Origin: Cyanobacteriota bacterium
GTDB lineage: Bacteria; Cyanobacteriota; Cyanobacteriia; Cyanobacteriales; Microcoleaceae
Assembly: GCA_025362325.1 (NCBI GenBank)
Contig: JANYGO010000136.1
Coordinates: forward strand, 1 to 50,891
Length of the DNA stretch: 50,891 bases
Direction: 5' to 3'
The position numbers and the translations under genes were made by a program. Below are positions 28,961 through 37,664 of the stretch, piece by piece. The notes under the pieces were generated by a model. The model saw only the letters and a program-made list of their open reading frames with translations, was not told the origin of the DNA and ran no database searches. The first letter of the stretch is position 1, and each line of letters begins with the position of its first letter.

Positions 28961-30181
28961 TTGACACTACGGGTTGCAGTTGTTGGATCAGGGCCAGCCG
29001 GTTCTTGCGCCGCCGAAACATTGGTAAAAGCAGGCATCGAAACTTATTTATTCGAGCGCAAATTAGACAACGCTAAACCCTGCGGCGGGGCAATTCCCCT
29101 GTGCATGGTCGAAGAATTTGACTTGCCACAAAGTATTATCGATCGCCAAGTCAGAAAAATGAAAATGATTTCCCCCTCCAATGTAGAGGTGGATATCAAC
29201 ATCGAAAACGAACACGAATACATCGGTATGTGCCGCCGCGAAGTGCTCGACGGCTTTTTGCGCGATCGGGCCGCTTCCTTAGGTGCCAAACTAATTAACG
29301 GTACTGTTCACACCTTAGACATTCCCAGCAACAACACCGACCCCTACATTCTCCACTACGCCGACCACTCCAACGGCACCGCTGTGGGAACTCAGAAAAC
29401 TCTGAAAGTGGATTTGGTAATCGGCGCTGACGGCGCTAACTCCCGCGTAGCTAAGGCGATCGATGCTGGCGACTATAATTATGCGATCGCCTTCCAAGAG
29501 CGAATCCGCCTGCCCGAAGATAAAATGGCTTACTACGAAGGTTTAGCCGAAATGTACGTCGGCGACGACGTTTCCACCGACTTCTACGCCTGGGTGTTCC
29601 CCAAATACGACCACGTAGCCGTCGGTACCGGCACGATGAAAGTCAATCAAGCCAGTATCAAAAAACTGCAAGCAGGAGTTCGCGCCCGCGCTGCCAAAAA
29701 ACTCATGGGCGGTGAAATCATTAAAGTGGAAGCCCACCCCATCCCCGAACATCCGCGTCCCCGCCGGGTTGTCGGCCGAGTTGCTCTCGTAGGCGACGCC
29801 GCCGGTTATGTTACCAAGTCTTCGGGCGAAGGTATCTATTTTGCGGCTAAGTCTGGCCGGATGTGCGCTGAAACTATTGTGGAAATTTCTCAGCAGGGTA
29901 CGCGGATTCCGACTGAACAAGAAATTAAGCTGTATCTGAAGCGGTGGGATAAAGCTTACGGCATTACCTACAAGGTGCTTGACATTTTGCAGCGCGTGTT
30001 CTACCGTTCTGATGCTACTCGCGAAGCTTTTGTCGAAATGTGTGCCGATCGCGATGTGCAGAAACTCACATTCGATAGCTACTTGTATAAAACCGTTGTG
30101 CCGACCAATCCCTTCATTCAGATGAAGATTACCGCGAAAACCATTGGTAGCTTGTTGCGCGGCAGTGCTTTAGCTCCTTAA
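28961..30181 (+). CDS. chlP: Geranylgeranyl diphosphate / geranylgeranyl-chlorophyll reductase
   Basis: A 406-residue flavoprotein that reduces three double bonds of the geranylgeranyl chain with NADPH, giving phytyl for chlorophyll and tocopherol; thylakoid-associated. It shows the FAD-binding GSGPAGSCAAETL near the N-terminus, the family signature KPCGGAIPLCMVEEF, GADGANSRVAKAI and GRVALVGDAAGYVTKSSGEGI. A TTG start at 28961 gives TLRVAVVGSGPAGS and has GGGGAG 7 nt upstream; another TTG 15 nt earlier is possible. The length is normal, it is monocistronic, and a palindrome cluster follows. Confidence 0.95.
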   Translation: MTLRVAVVGSGPAGSCAAETLVKAGIETYLFERKLDNAKPCGGAIPLCMVEEFDLPQSIIDRQVRKMKMISPSNVEVDINIENEHEYIGMCRREVLDGFLRDRAASLGAKLINGTVHTLDIPSNNTDPYILHYADHSNGTAVGTQKTLKVDLVIGADGANSRVAKAIDAGDYNYAIAFQERIRLPEDKMAYYEGLAEMYVGDDVSTDFYAWVFPKYDHVAVGTGTMKVNQASIKKLQAGVRARAAKKLMGGEIIKVEAHPIPEHPRPRRVVGRVALVGDAAGYVTKSSGEGIYFAAKSGRMCAETIVEISQQGTRIPTEQEIKLYLKRWDKAYGITYKVLDILQRVFYRSDATREAFVEMCADRDVQKLTFDSYLYKTVVPTNPFIQMKITAKTIGSLLRGSALAP

Positions 30182-30250
30182 TGTCCGGCGGATTATCACA
30201 CTTTGTATAAAGAAGCGGGCAGTTTTCTCAACTGCTAGCTTTTTATATCT

Positions 30251-30466
30251 GGTTTGTAGTGAGGACTTTAGTCCTTCTTTATTAAGATAAGAAGGACTGA
30301 AGTCCTTACTACGAACCTGTTGTCAGGACTTTAGTCAGGTTTGTAGTGAGGACTTTAGTCCTTCTTCATTAAGATAAGAAGGACTGAAGTCCTTACTACG
30401 AACCTGTGAGGACTTTAGTCCTTCTTCGTTAAGATAAGAAGGACTGAAGTCCTCACTACGAACCTG
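30251..30466. repeat. Three tandem palindromic elements between chlP and dps
   Basis: Units at 30251-30317, 30338-30405 and a left-truncated unit at 30406-30466 each read GGTTTGTAGTGAGGACTTTA-GTCCTTCTT...AAGAAGGACTGAAGTCC-T(T/C)ACTACGAACC, forming long stem-loops. Units differ by one or two bases in the loop, so they are recent copies or under correction. The same family occurs at 34939-35090. Convergent chlP and dps both end here, so the hairpins may act as shared 3' ends. Confidence 0.85.
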
Positions 30467-30469
30467 TTG

Positions 30470-31012
30470 TTAGTTCAAACTCAACTGGACTAAAGTATCG
30501 GGGGCGAGGAAGTGGGAAATGTGATAAGCTCGCTCTTCTGTTTTTAGCAGGATTTTTTCGTAGAGGTAGCGCGTAGCTCGATCGCCCAAACTTTCGGCCT
30601 GTCCTGCTTGACGGCGCAGCAAACCTATGATAGCTTGTTCGGCAGTCAAATCATGTTCCAACATTTGGCGGCAGGAATACACGCCGTCGGCTTCCGGCTC
30701 AAAACAGCACATCTCGGCTAACTTGCTAAAGCTAGCTGCTGGTATGCCACCCAACCCGTTCAACCGTTCGCCCAATTCGTGCACGCTATCTTGAGCTTCT
30801 CCGTAGCTTTCTTGAAAGAATTGGTGCAAGGAGTAAAATTCTGCCCCTTCCACCACAAAATGATGTTTTTGATATTGTAGGTATAGCGCTTGAAAACTTG
30901 CCAGCAGCGCGTTTATCCCTTCACAAACCGGTGCTGTGACTGAATGTTCTAGTAGAATAGGGTTTTCACCTATGTGACCAAACGGTCTTAATGCACTCTG
31001 AATCTCAGCCAT
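30470..31012 (-). CDS. dps: Dps family ferritin-like protein (His-type ferroxidase centre)
   Basis: A 180-residue DNA-binding/iron-storage protein that oxidises Fe(II) with H2O2 and protects DNA. The ferroxidase segment [17 protein letters not shown] contains H51 and H63 at the usual 12-residue spacing. The position normally held by Asp, 15 residues after the second His, is H78, followed by E82 (HELGER). This resembles the His-type centres described for some cyanobacterial Dps proteins such as DpsA of Thermosynechococcus elongatus. The start at 31010-31012 has AGGAGA close upstream; an earlier in-frame start would add 12 residues. Monocistronic. Confidence 0.9.
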   Translation of the reverse strand: MAEIQSALRPFGHIGENPILLEHSVTAPVCEGINALLASFQALYLQYQKHHFVVEGAEFYSLHQFFQESYGEAQDSVHELGERLNGLGGIPAASFSKLAEMCCFEPEADGVYSCRQMLEHDLTAEQAIIGLLRRQAGQAESLGDRATRYLYEKILLKTEERAYHISHFLAPDTLVQLSLN

Positions 31013-31414
31013 GTGTGTTCTCCTTTCAATAGGCAGTTTTGTTGCCAATAGAGTCAGTCTAGCATCCTAGATTTACCAGTCAAGCAGGGTCTGCCTCGAT
31101 AGTGGAAGATTTTGTAGAGTAGGAAAATTTTTTAGTAAACCTATTGAGAATTATTAGCATTTGCGTTATGCTTTAAAAAGATGCTCTTCTGAATGCTTCC
31201 TGAAAATGGGGCGAATCTTCCGAAGGCAGCAGGCAGCAGGCAAACTTGTCCTGAGCGTCTTGCCCCGAGCGGAGCCGAGGGGAGTCTAAGGAAGGCAGAA
31301 TTTTTGAGGAAGGGCTTTTGACAATCCTTGATTTTATTCTGAAATCTGCCTTTTAACTTCTGCCCCCTATTAGTCAGGGTAAAAATTAATGCAAATTATT
31401 ATTGTTGTCAAAAG
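31013..31414. other. 402-bp divergent gap between dps and a small conserved gene
   Basis: No gene. It contains an AAGGCAGCAGGCAGCAGGC low-complexity stretch (about 31213-31232) and the word CTTGCCCCGAGCGGAGCCGAGGGG, both of the dispersed-repeat style of this genome. It should contain the dps promoter on the minus strand. Confidence 0.4.
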
Positions 31415-31660
31415 ATGAATCCAGCAGATGCAGAGTTAGAAGTTTGTGAGATTGTGCAAGTTAGTTGGCTAGACAGGTGGCAAGTTTACAAACGCTTGCA
31501 AGAACTCGAAATTCCCTGCTGGTGTGCGGTTGACCAACCTTTGCGGGCAAAAGTCAGCACTGTCAGACAAGCTGCTCAGCTAATGAGCGTGTTGAGGCAA
31601 GTTAGTGCCCCTCGGCGCGAATTGGTGCAGTTGCTGGAATGCTGCTGGCAAATCGGTTAA
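31415..31660 (+). CDS. Small conserved cyanobacterial protein (Asr1405/Asl0597-like)
   Basis: An 81-residue protein, MNPADAELEVCEIVQVSWLD, with VSWLDRWQVYKRLQELEIPC, QPLRAKVS and RQVSAPRRELVQLLECCW. The pattern matches a cyanobacterium-restricted family named after Anabaena Asr1405/Asl0597, of unknown function. It precedes the 2Fe-2S protein by 58 bp on the same strand, with a dispersed repeat between, and may be co-transcribed with it. Confidence 0.75.
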   Translation: MNPADAELEVCEIVQVSWLDRWQVYKRLQELEIPCWCAVDQPLRAKVSTVRQAAQLMSVLRQVSAPRRELVQLLECCWQIG

Positions 31661-31667
31661 AGGCCGA

Positions 31668-31716
31668 AGAAAGTTCGGCAACGAGCAAGGTACGGGATGT
31701 AACGGATTTAAAGGAG
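31668..31716 (+). repeat. Dispersed repeat copy just before the 2Fe-2S gene
   Basis: This copy reads GAAAGTTCGGCAACGAGCAA then GTACGGGATGTAACGGAT. It is the same family as 402-534, 17690-17778 and 36637-36695. Its end runs into TTTAAAGGAGTTATG, so repeat-adjacent sequence provides the AAGGAG in front of the next start codon. Confidence 0.75.
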
Positions 31717-31718
31717 TT

Positions 31719-32384
31719 ATGACAGTGTATAAATCTGGCAAGCAAGTTTCTGAATTCAGCTTAGAGGGGGAAATCCTCAGCCTAATTGTTGAAGATGGTT
31801 ACAAACTTAAATATTTGCGCATTCGCAGCGATATTGGAGTAGAGTTCCTGGTTAAACTTTCCAAGGAGTTGCGGTCATTTTTAGCGCCTGTTTTGACGCC
31901 TGGGTTGAGAGTTCAAGTGGCGGGCGAGAAAGAACTCAATTTGAAAAACGGTAAAATAAAACTTAAAGCTCGCAGTCTCACTCTGGCTCGGGGCAATAAC
32001 GATCCATCGCCCGAACAGCTAGACTCTAGCAGTGTACCTGCTGGGGTACTGATGTGTGAACGCACGATCGCTAAAACCGAAGTCACCACTCCCATCGCAG
32101 CTAAAACTGAAAAAGCTGCGGCAAAAACCCAAACCAAAATATTAGTATGTCAAAAATCCGACTGCCAGAAGCGGGGCAGCGCAGCAGTCTGTAAAGCTTT
32201 AGAAAATGCTTTGAATGCGCGGGGTTTAGAAGAGCAAGTGACTGTTCAGGGAACCGGATGTCTCAAACAGTGCAAAGCGGGGCCAAATATAGTTGTGATG
32301 CCGGACAAAACTCGCTACAGTCGCATTTCACCAGCAGAAATTCCAGCAATTATTGACAAACATTTTGCAGTTGTCAAAGCTTAG
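31719..32384 (+). CDS. (2Fe-2S) thioredoxin-like ferredoxin domain protein
   Basis: A 221-residue protein. Residues 1-95 look like an OB-like beta domain (KYLRIRSDIGVEFLVKLSKE, GLRVQVAGEKELNLKNGKIK). A linker rich in Ala/Lys/Thr (about 110-140) leads to a thioredoxin-like ferredoxin domain with four cysteines: C-x4-C in LVCQKSDCQKRG, then GTGCLKQC followed by KAGPNIVVMPD. These should hold a [2Fe-2S] cluster, so an electron-transfer or sensing role is likely; the partner is unknown. The ATG at 31719 (AAGGAG upstream) is preferred to a reading from 31605 that runs through the repeat and the preceding gene. Confidence 0.85.
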   Translation: MTVYKSGKQVSEFSLEGEILSLIVEDGYKLKYLRIRSDIGVEFLVKLSKELRSFLAPVLTPGLRVQVAGEKELNLKNGKIKLKARSLTLARGNNDPSPEQLDSSSVPAGVLMCERTIAKTEVTTPIAAKTEKAAAKTQTKILVCQKSDCQKRGSAAVCKALENALNARGLEEQVTVQGTGCLKQCKAGPNIVVMPDKTRYSRISPAEIPAIIDKHFAVVKA

Positions 32385-32430
32385 CCGATCGCCCGGAATG
32401 AGAGAGTGTCCGAGTAGGAGAATTTTGCTT

Positions 32431-32587
32431 CTGACTAATGACCAATGACTGATGAGCAATGACTGATGACTAATGACTAATGACTAATGACTAATGACCA
32501 ATGACTAATGACCAATGACTAATGACCAATGACCAATGACCAATGACCAATGACCAATGACCAATGACCAATGACCAATGACTAATG
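32431..32587. repeat. Tandem TGACYAA / TGACTGA heptamer-decamer array
   Basis: About 157 bp of imperfect tandem repeats of TGACTAA, TGACCAA and TGACTGA units, becoming a pure ACCAATG heptamer repeat in the middle. It lies after the 2Fe-2S gene. A similar array is at 40606-40690. There are no spacers, so it is not CRISPR. Confidence 0.85.
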
Positions 32588-32662
32588 TCTAAGGGCTTCC
32601 TTTTGGAGAATCTATCAGGATAGACTGTATCTGAGACCCTGTGACTATTGGGATAAAAAGCC

Positions 32663-33997
32663 ATGTCAGAAGCTGATCTTCGAGCCAGTCAGCACCAATC
32701 GCACCCTGCTGTTCAATCGGATAACGAACCATTGCAGTCAAATTTTGCTGCTGCTGGGGGTTTTGAGCCGATCGCCCCCCATCCGACAGAAACTCCCGCA
32801 AGGGTTCCCCAACAGCCAGCAGAAGACTGGCAAACAGTAGATTTTCCCAACGCGCTCAGCGTAGATGCAATTCCCACAACACCCTCCGCGAACAATTTGC
32901 CATCTCAGACACAACCAACCGAGGCGAACTCGCCCCCGATTTCAGAGAATCTAAAAAATCTGCTTGGCAATGCCGAACAGGCTCAGAGCAAAGGATCGAC
33001 CCCAGTCACCCTGATGCAAGCGCTGCACGAATGCAACCGCGACCTTTTGCACCGCATCGCCCAGCTAGAAACAGCTCTCGAAGTGTCGCAAAAGACCTTG
33101 CTAGAACGCGAAACCTTGCTTCTTCAGCGGACTGCAACACTCGAAAACACTCAAGAACAATTGGCGCGACTGTTTGGCAAAGTGGATGTTTCTCATCAAA
33201 CTCTCCAGGGTCAAGAAATTTTAGTCGAGAGTTTAAGAAATAAGTTGGCAACTAGCCAAACCAGGTTAGCGATTGTTGAGCGAGAATGTGCGTCTACTGT
33301 GCAACGCTACAACGAACAGTTTCATCAGCTAGTAGCCACAGAAAATGTTTGCAAGGAATTGCGATCGCGCTTGCACCGCCAGCAGCGCCACACCCTGCAA
33401 TTCAAAGCTGCCTTGGAAAGAAGTCTGGAGATGCCGCACGTCAAATCGCCGATCGTCGAGCCACCTGACAGTGCCGAGGATACTGCCCAGAAGCAATTAG
33501 AATCCTTGCTGGAGGCGGTCAAAAGCTCTCAGGTGCCGCTGCCGCCAGCCTTTAACGCTTCCCCTGTCCAGCCTTGGTCAGATCCCGAAGAGCATCCAGA
33601 GGTAGCGCCTGCTGCCGGTGCGATCGACCCTGAATCTACAGCAAATCTGGAACTCAACCAATTAGCCCAAGCATCCGGCATTCAATTGCATCCGAGCGAA
33701 ACCCACCAGCCTCAGGAGCTGGCAACTGACTCTACCCTTGCGGTTGTGCAACCTGAATTGTCGGTAACTGAGTCTGAACCAGAAACGGCTGCTGCCACAT
33801 TAGGCAGCCCAGAATTGGCCAGGGCTTTTCAAATTTTGAATTCAGTTGAAACTTTTGGCATTCAAGAAGTGCGATCGACTGAAGCCAAATCTACAGCAGT
33901 CGCACAACCCGACTGGCTGGCCTCGATCGCCAGTCCGCTGCGGGCTGCTAAAAAACGCCGATCACTGGCTGAAATTGAATTGCCGAGTTTTGGATAG
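32663..33997 (+). CDS. Coiled-coil protein of unknown function
   Basis: A 444-residue soluble protein. Residues 1-110 are Pro/Gln/Thr-rich and probably disordered. About 113-255 form a long coiled coil (ECNRDLLHRIAQLETALEVS, ETLLLQRTATLENTQEQLAR, then RSRLHRQQRHTLQFKAALER). 260-410 is again low complexity and acidic. The chain ends with a short basic/hydrophobic motif, LRAAKKRRSLAEIELPSFG, which looks like a conserved docking tail. No catalytic motif is present; a structural or scaffold role is likely. It follows the heptamer array. Confidence 0.7.
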   Translation: MSEADLRASQHQSHPAVQSDNEPLQSNFAAAGGFEPIAPHPTETPARVPQQPAEDWQTVDFPNALSVDAIPTTPSANNLPSQTQPTEANSPPISENLKNLLGNAEQAQSKGSTPVTLMQALHECNRDLLHRIAQLETALEVSQKTLLERETLLLQRTATLENTQEQLARLFGKVDVSHQTLQGQEILVESLRNKLATSQTRLAIVERECASTVQRYNEQFHQLVATENVCKELRSRLHRQQRHTLQFKAALERSLEMPHVKSPIVEPPDSAEDTAQKQLESLLEAVKSSQVPLPPAFNASPVQPWSDPEEHPEVAPAAGAIDPESTANLELNQLAQASGIQLHPSETHQPQELATDSTLAVVQPELSVTESEPETAAATLGSPELARAFQILNSVETFGIQEVRSTEAKSTAVAQPDWLASIASPLRAAKKRRSLAEIELPSFG

Positions 33998-34304
33998 CAA
34001 ACGCAAGTTGCTAGTTGGTAATTGGTAATTGGTAATGGGCAATTGGTAATTGCTCAGATTTACCAATTACCAAAAAGACAGCTAATTATAGCAACCGCCA
34101 CATCGGTGAGGACATAAATAACTTGATGAATAGAGCCGATACCCGTACCGAATCAATGATTTGATTCGGGTTATGCAACCCAACGACTGCGCTCGGGGGG
34201 CAAGCTGTCAACTGTCCACTGTCAACTGTCCACTGCTATAAGTTTCAGCTTGGGATAAGTCGGTAAAAGTTTCCTATCCAGTTTACTTTTAAGAGAACTG
34301 ACTG
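33998..34304. other. 307-bp gap with TTGGTAATTGG repeats
   Basis: 34012-34073 contains several GGTAATTGG copies and their complement TTACCAATTACCAA, able to fold back. 34200-34232 has TCAACTGTCCACTG repeats. No gene is seen. It precedes the Uma2 gene, which therefore has its own promoter here. Confidence 0.45.
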
Positions 34305-34865
34305 ATGACTGCATTCGTTAAAGTTAAAGTCGCTTTAGAAGAGTTCCTAAAACTTCCAGAAACTGAACCTGCATCAGATTTTATTGATGAAGAAGTTATT
34401 CAACAAACCATACCTCAAGGCGAACATAGCAGATTGCAGGGTAAAGTTTGTGCTGTCATTAATCAGATAGTCGAAACACCAAAAATTGCCTATGCTTTTC
34501 CCGAGTTACGCTGCACTTTTGGCGGTTCATCAATTGTGCCTGATCTCGCAGTATTCCGATGGGAAAGAATTCCCATGCAGTCATCGGGAAGAATTGCTAA
34601 CCGCTTTGACATTCATCCAGACTGGTCAATTGAAATTCTATCTCCGGAACAAAGCCAAACCAAAGTCTTGAGTAAATTACTGCATTGTTCCGGAAATGGC
34701 ACAGAATTGGGGTGGTTGATGTATCCGGAGGAAGAAAGTATTTTGGCCGTGTTTCCAGGTCAAAAAGTGGAACTGTACAAAGGCGCTGCTCAATTGCCCG
34801 TACTCAGTGGAATCGAATTAGAATTGACAGTTGAAACAGTTTTTGGGTGGTTGAGTTTTAGTTAA
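34305..34865 (+). CDS. Uma2 family (DUF820) PD-(D/E)XK-like nuclease protein
   Basis: A 186-residue member of the Uma2 family, greatly expanded in cyanobacteria, with a restriction-endonuclease-like fold. The expected acidic residues are seen in GSSIVPDLAVF (Asp) and WSIEILSPEQSQTK (Glu), with Lys in KVLSKLLH, followed by the ELGWLMYPEEESILAVF strand. Biological function is unknown; transposon-linked roles have been suggested for the family. It stands alone between repeat-rich gaps. Confidence 0.88.
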   Translation: MTAFVKVKVALEEFLKLPETEPASDFIDEEVIQQTIPQGEHSRLQGKVCAVINQIVETPKIAYAFPELRCTFGGSSIVPDLAVFRWERIPMQSSGRIANRFDIHPDWSIEILSPEQSQTKVLSKLLHCSGNGTELGWLMYPEEESILAVFPGQKVELYKGAAQLPVLSGIELELTVETVFGWLSFS

Positions 34866-34938
34866 TAGGACTGAGAAAACCGAGTATTAGTTAATAAATT
34901 ATATCCTGTCAGCTCAATCACCAGTAATCAAAAGGTTT

Positions 34939-35090
34939 GTAGTGAGGACTTCAGTCCTTTAATTATGCGGACTAAAGTCCTCACTACAAACCGACTTTAG
35001 TGCGGTTGTTCGAGTCCAAATGAGAGCGCCAGAAATTTGTTTGTGTGCGCAGTTTAGGATTTTGAGGACTGAAGTCCTCACTACAAACTT
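34939..35090. repeat. Two GTAGTGAGGACTTCAGTCC palindromic elements
   Basis: One complete palindrome (34939-34998) reads GGTTTGTAGTGAGGACTTCA and ends AAAGTCCTCACTACAAACC. A second, shorter one (about 35061-35090) contains GAGGACTGAAGTCCTCACTAC. It is the same family as at 30251-30466. It lies between convergent Uma2 and cruA and ends 10 bp from the cruA stop. Confidence 0.8.
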
Positions 35091-35099
35091 AACTCAAAA

Positions 35100-37250
35100 C
35101 TATTTTCTCCCCTTTCCCATGCCGTAGGTGAGAGCATAGCTGGTAGCCAACAGCCACAGCCAAATACCCGGATACCGGGGCTCTAACCAAGGCTGTACCC
35201 GGCGGGCGAAGCTGGGAAGCCATCCGAATAGCCAACTAGCCAAAGCCAGCATAGTAAAACTAAAATAACTCCCCAACCAGCGCCAAACATCCCCGAAGGT
35301 GACAAAATCTAAAATCCACAGCAGCAGAGAAGGGTTTTTTCCGGCGGCTTCAATCGCCAATCGATTGAAAGTGAGCCAGTCGATTTTGTCTTTAATAAAA
35401 GTTTCGGCTACGGCGAGTTCTTGTTCTGCCAAAATACCGAAAAAAGTATTGAGAATTGAATTGATTCTTTGGGGTGGCAAACTCTTCCCGGTGGGAACCA
35501 TCATGCCTTTAGAAAACAGCCAAGTTACTGACACATTGCTTTGGTATGCGCGAATTTGGTTTAAGTGATTGGCACTTAATAAGTTGTGCTTTAAAGCTGT
35601 ATCCAAAAGGTCAGTTAAGCGGAAAAGATTGCGGATGAGGGAGCCGAAACCGGTGAAAACAAGGGGAGATTGCAGCGATGCTGCGTCGCCGATCGCAATT
35701 AGGCGATCCACAGCCACCGCGCGATCGCTGCTGTTGCTGCTAAAATGCCCTGGAATATAACCAAAAGTCGGTTTTTTCCACACCAATTTATCGAGATCGC
35801 AGCGGCGGTACTCCGGCAAAATTGTGAAAAAATCCTCGTACAGTTCCAGCAAAGAACCGGGATTCTCGGGATTTACTTGGTGGTAGTGAAATAGATAAAC
35901 TGTCAGTTCGTTTCCGGCACCGGGAAACAGTTCCCAAATGAGCTGGCGGCCCCGGGAAATGTCGCCGTGACTGTAGAGAACGTCCCCGTACTCGGAATCC
36001 CAAACCCCAGGCTCAAATCCTCCATCAATGGCAGCTCCGACGGTCGGGCAAACGCTGTCAAAAGCCCGCCCTCCGTTCAATTGCCAAGCGATGGGAGAAG
36101 CTGAACCCATGGCATCTACGAGTAACCTTGCTGAGGTTGTGCGATCAGCTTTTGTCGGCAGGTGGCAGCCCTGAACTATCACTTTTTTAGCTTCAACGTC
36201 GGCTCTGATAAACTCAGTTTCGTCCCAGATTTCCCCGCCAGCTTCTGTGAGCTTAACTCCCGCCAAATACAGCAGTTTCTCGCCGTCCAAAGCGACATTC
36301 AGTACCTTCGGCGTGTGCAGAATTGGTGCTTTAGCAACGGGCGGATTGTTAGCATCAAAAAACTTGTTGTAGCCATCTTTGTATTCTCTGGCGATCAAAG
36401 TTTCAATTTCCGCAGCCGTAAATAAACCCAAATCAATTAAGCTTTGAATTTCGTCCCGCGAAATATTCCACTCGCGATTCATCCGCCCGAAAGGCATTCG
36501 TTCCAGCAGCAGCACTCGGTAGCCCAATCTCGCCATGACTGCGGCGTGAATCACTCCCAAAGCCCCGCCGATATAAATCAAGTCATAAACAGTATCACCA
36601 GCATCCGACCCCGGAATCGTGGCTTTTGCCTTCTTCTTAACATCCGTTACATCCGTTACAGAATCCGTTGCCGAACTTCCTTCTTCCTTCAAAAACACTA
36701 CTTGTTTTGGGGTTTGAGGATTGCGAGTGCCTTCGCGCCAGCGCTGCTCCCACCAGTAGACGCGCTGGAGGTCATATTCGCCTTTGGGCATTTTTTGGAA
36801 GTATTTGACGGTGAGGGGGTAATAGGGGGCAAGAGCGTCAAAAATTGACTGTTTGGTGAGGTCTATGACAGGAGGTTGGGGGTAGTTTTCGGGAAACTTG
36901 TTTCTGACAGCCAGATTCAGAGCTTGCAGGAATTTTCTTTCTCCAGGGGGCGCGTCTTCGATACGAAAGACTTTTAAATAAGTTGTGCGCTGGACTGACC
37001 AGACAAATGTGGAAAGTTCTGTCGATCGCGAATCATGATTTTCTGAATTACTATCAGTGAATGTCGGTTTTAGATTAGCATTTTGATTTCCAGATTTGAC
37101 CAACTCCGCTGCTGTTACGGGTGAAAGCAGGCGAAAGCCGTCAGGAGTAATAATTTTTTCTCCAATTCCGGGGTCAAATTCATGCTGTAACCAAGTGCAG
37201 ACGGCTGCTGTATCCGGTGTTGGGACTTCTAAATAAAGAATTTCTTGCAT
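35100..37250 (-). CDS. cruA: CruA-type lycopene cyclase / FAD-dependent oxidoreductase, with in-frame repeat insertion
   Basis: A 716-residue flavoprotein of the CruA/CruP lycopene-cyclase family, which closes the end rings of lycopene in cyanobacteria. The dinucleotide-binding motif YDLIYIGGALGVIHAAVMA is near residue 220, followed by LLLERMPFGRMNREWNISRDE. The second FAD contact is RLIAIGDAASLQSPLVFTGFG, and the C-terminus has two hydrophobic segments (about 650-710) for membrane contact. The long N-terminal region (residues 1-215) favours CruA over CruP. Residues about 186-205 (KEEGSSATDSVTDVTDVKKK) come from a dispersed DNA repeat read in frame just before the Rossmann fold, where a linker can tolerate it. 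Monocistronic. Confidence 0.82.
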   Translation of the reverse strand: MQEILYLEVPTPDTAAVCTWLQHEFDPGIGEKIITPDGFRLLSPVTAAELVKSGNQNANLKPTFTDSNSENHDSRSTELSTFVWSVQRTTYLKVFRIEDAPPGERKFLQALNLAVRNKFPENYPQPPVIDLTKQSIFDALAPYYPLTVKYFQKMPKGEYDLQRVYWWEQRWREGTRNPQTPKQVVFLKEEGSSATDSVTDVTDVKKKAKATIPGSDAGDTVYDLIYIGGALGVIHAAVMARLGYRVLLLERMPFGRMNREWNISRDEIQSLIDLGLFTAAEIETLIAREYKDGYNKFFDANNPPVAKAPILHTPKVLNVALDGEKLLYLAGVKLTEAGGEIWDETEFIRADVEAKKVIVQGCHLPTKADRTTSARLLVDAMGSASPIAWQLNGGRAFDSVCPTVGAAIDGGFEPGVWDSEYGDVLYSHGDISRGRQLIWELFPGAGNELTVYLFHYHQVNPENPGSLLELYEDFFTILPEYRRCDLDKLVWKKPTFGYIPGHFSSNSSDRAVAVDRLIAIGDAASLQSPLVFTGFGSLIRNLFRLTDLLDTALKHNLLSANHLNQIRAYQSNVSVTWLFSKGMMVPTGKSLPPQRINSILNTFFGILAEQELAVAETFIKDKIDWLTFNRLAIEAAGKNPSLLLWILDFVTFGDVWRWLGSYFSFTMLALASWLFGWLPSFARRVQPWLEPRYPGIWLWLLATSYALTYGMGKGRK
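36637..36695 (-). repeat. In-frame dispersed repeat inside cruA
   Basis: On the minus strand it reads GAAGGAAGTTCGGCAACGGA then TTCTGTAACGGATGTAACGG. The coded peptide, EGSSATDSVTDVTD, uses the same frame as the copies in the ABC ATPase gene (EGSSATSNVRDLTD). Confidence 0.8.
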
Positions 37251-37430
37251 TTTACGGTCTCAATTCTGAATAAATTAATAAAGATGGGGGAGTTGACAAG
37301 GGAGCAAAGTAGGCTATACTCGCCAATACTTATTTAGTTTTAAATAAGTTTACAATGTTCTCAGATTTTTAGCTAATTCGCCGGAAGCCCCGCAGTGGCT
37401 GAATATCTACTCCCTTGGGTATGCAATCTC

Positions 37431-37664
37431 ATGAATTATCCCATTCCTACGAATCCTCAAGAAATGATTGCTTTGCGACAGCAGCCGCTGAATGAAGAAT
37501 TGGTGGCGTCTGCGATCGTGGGTGTGGTTCAGATTGCTCGATCGCGATCTCAGTCTTTGGACGAGTTAAAAGCCGAGGTTCTCGCCGACGACAATCTGCT
37601 CGATTTGGCTCAAAGGCGGTGGCTGAGCGAGATTGTGGCTCAAGCTTGGGAAAATTTGCCCTAA
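37431..37664 (+). CDS. Small conserved-looking protein
   Basis: A 77-residue acidic helical protein, MNYPIPTNPQEMIALRQQPL, with ELVASAIVGVVQIARSRSQS and LDELKAEVLADDNLLD. I recognise the style of a cyanobacterial conserved small protein but no function. A GTG at 37395 would add 12 residues (MAEYLLPWVCNL) and cannot be excluded; neither start has a strong ribosome site. It is divergent from cruA. Confidence 0.6.
   Translation: MNYPIPTNPQEMIALRQQPLNEELVASAIVGVVQIARSRSQSLDELKAEVLADDNLLDLAQRRWLSEIVAQAWENLP

Noticed and set aside
32431..32587. Possible CRISPR array
   Set aside because: The repeats are 7-10 bp, contiguous and without unique spacers; no cas genes are in the window.
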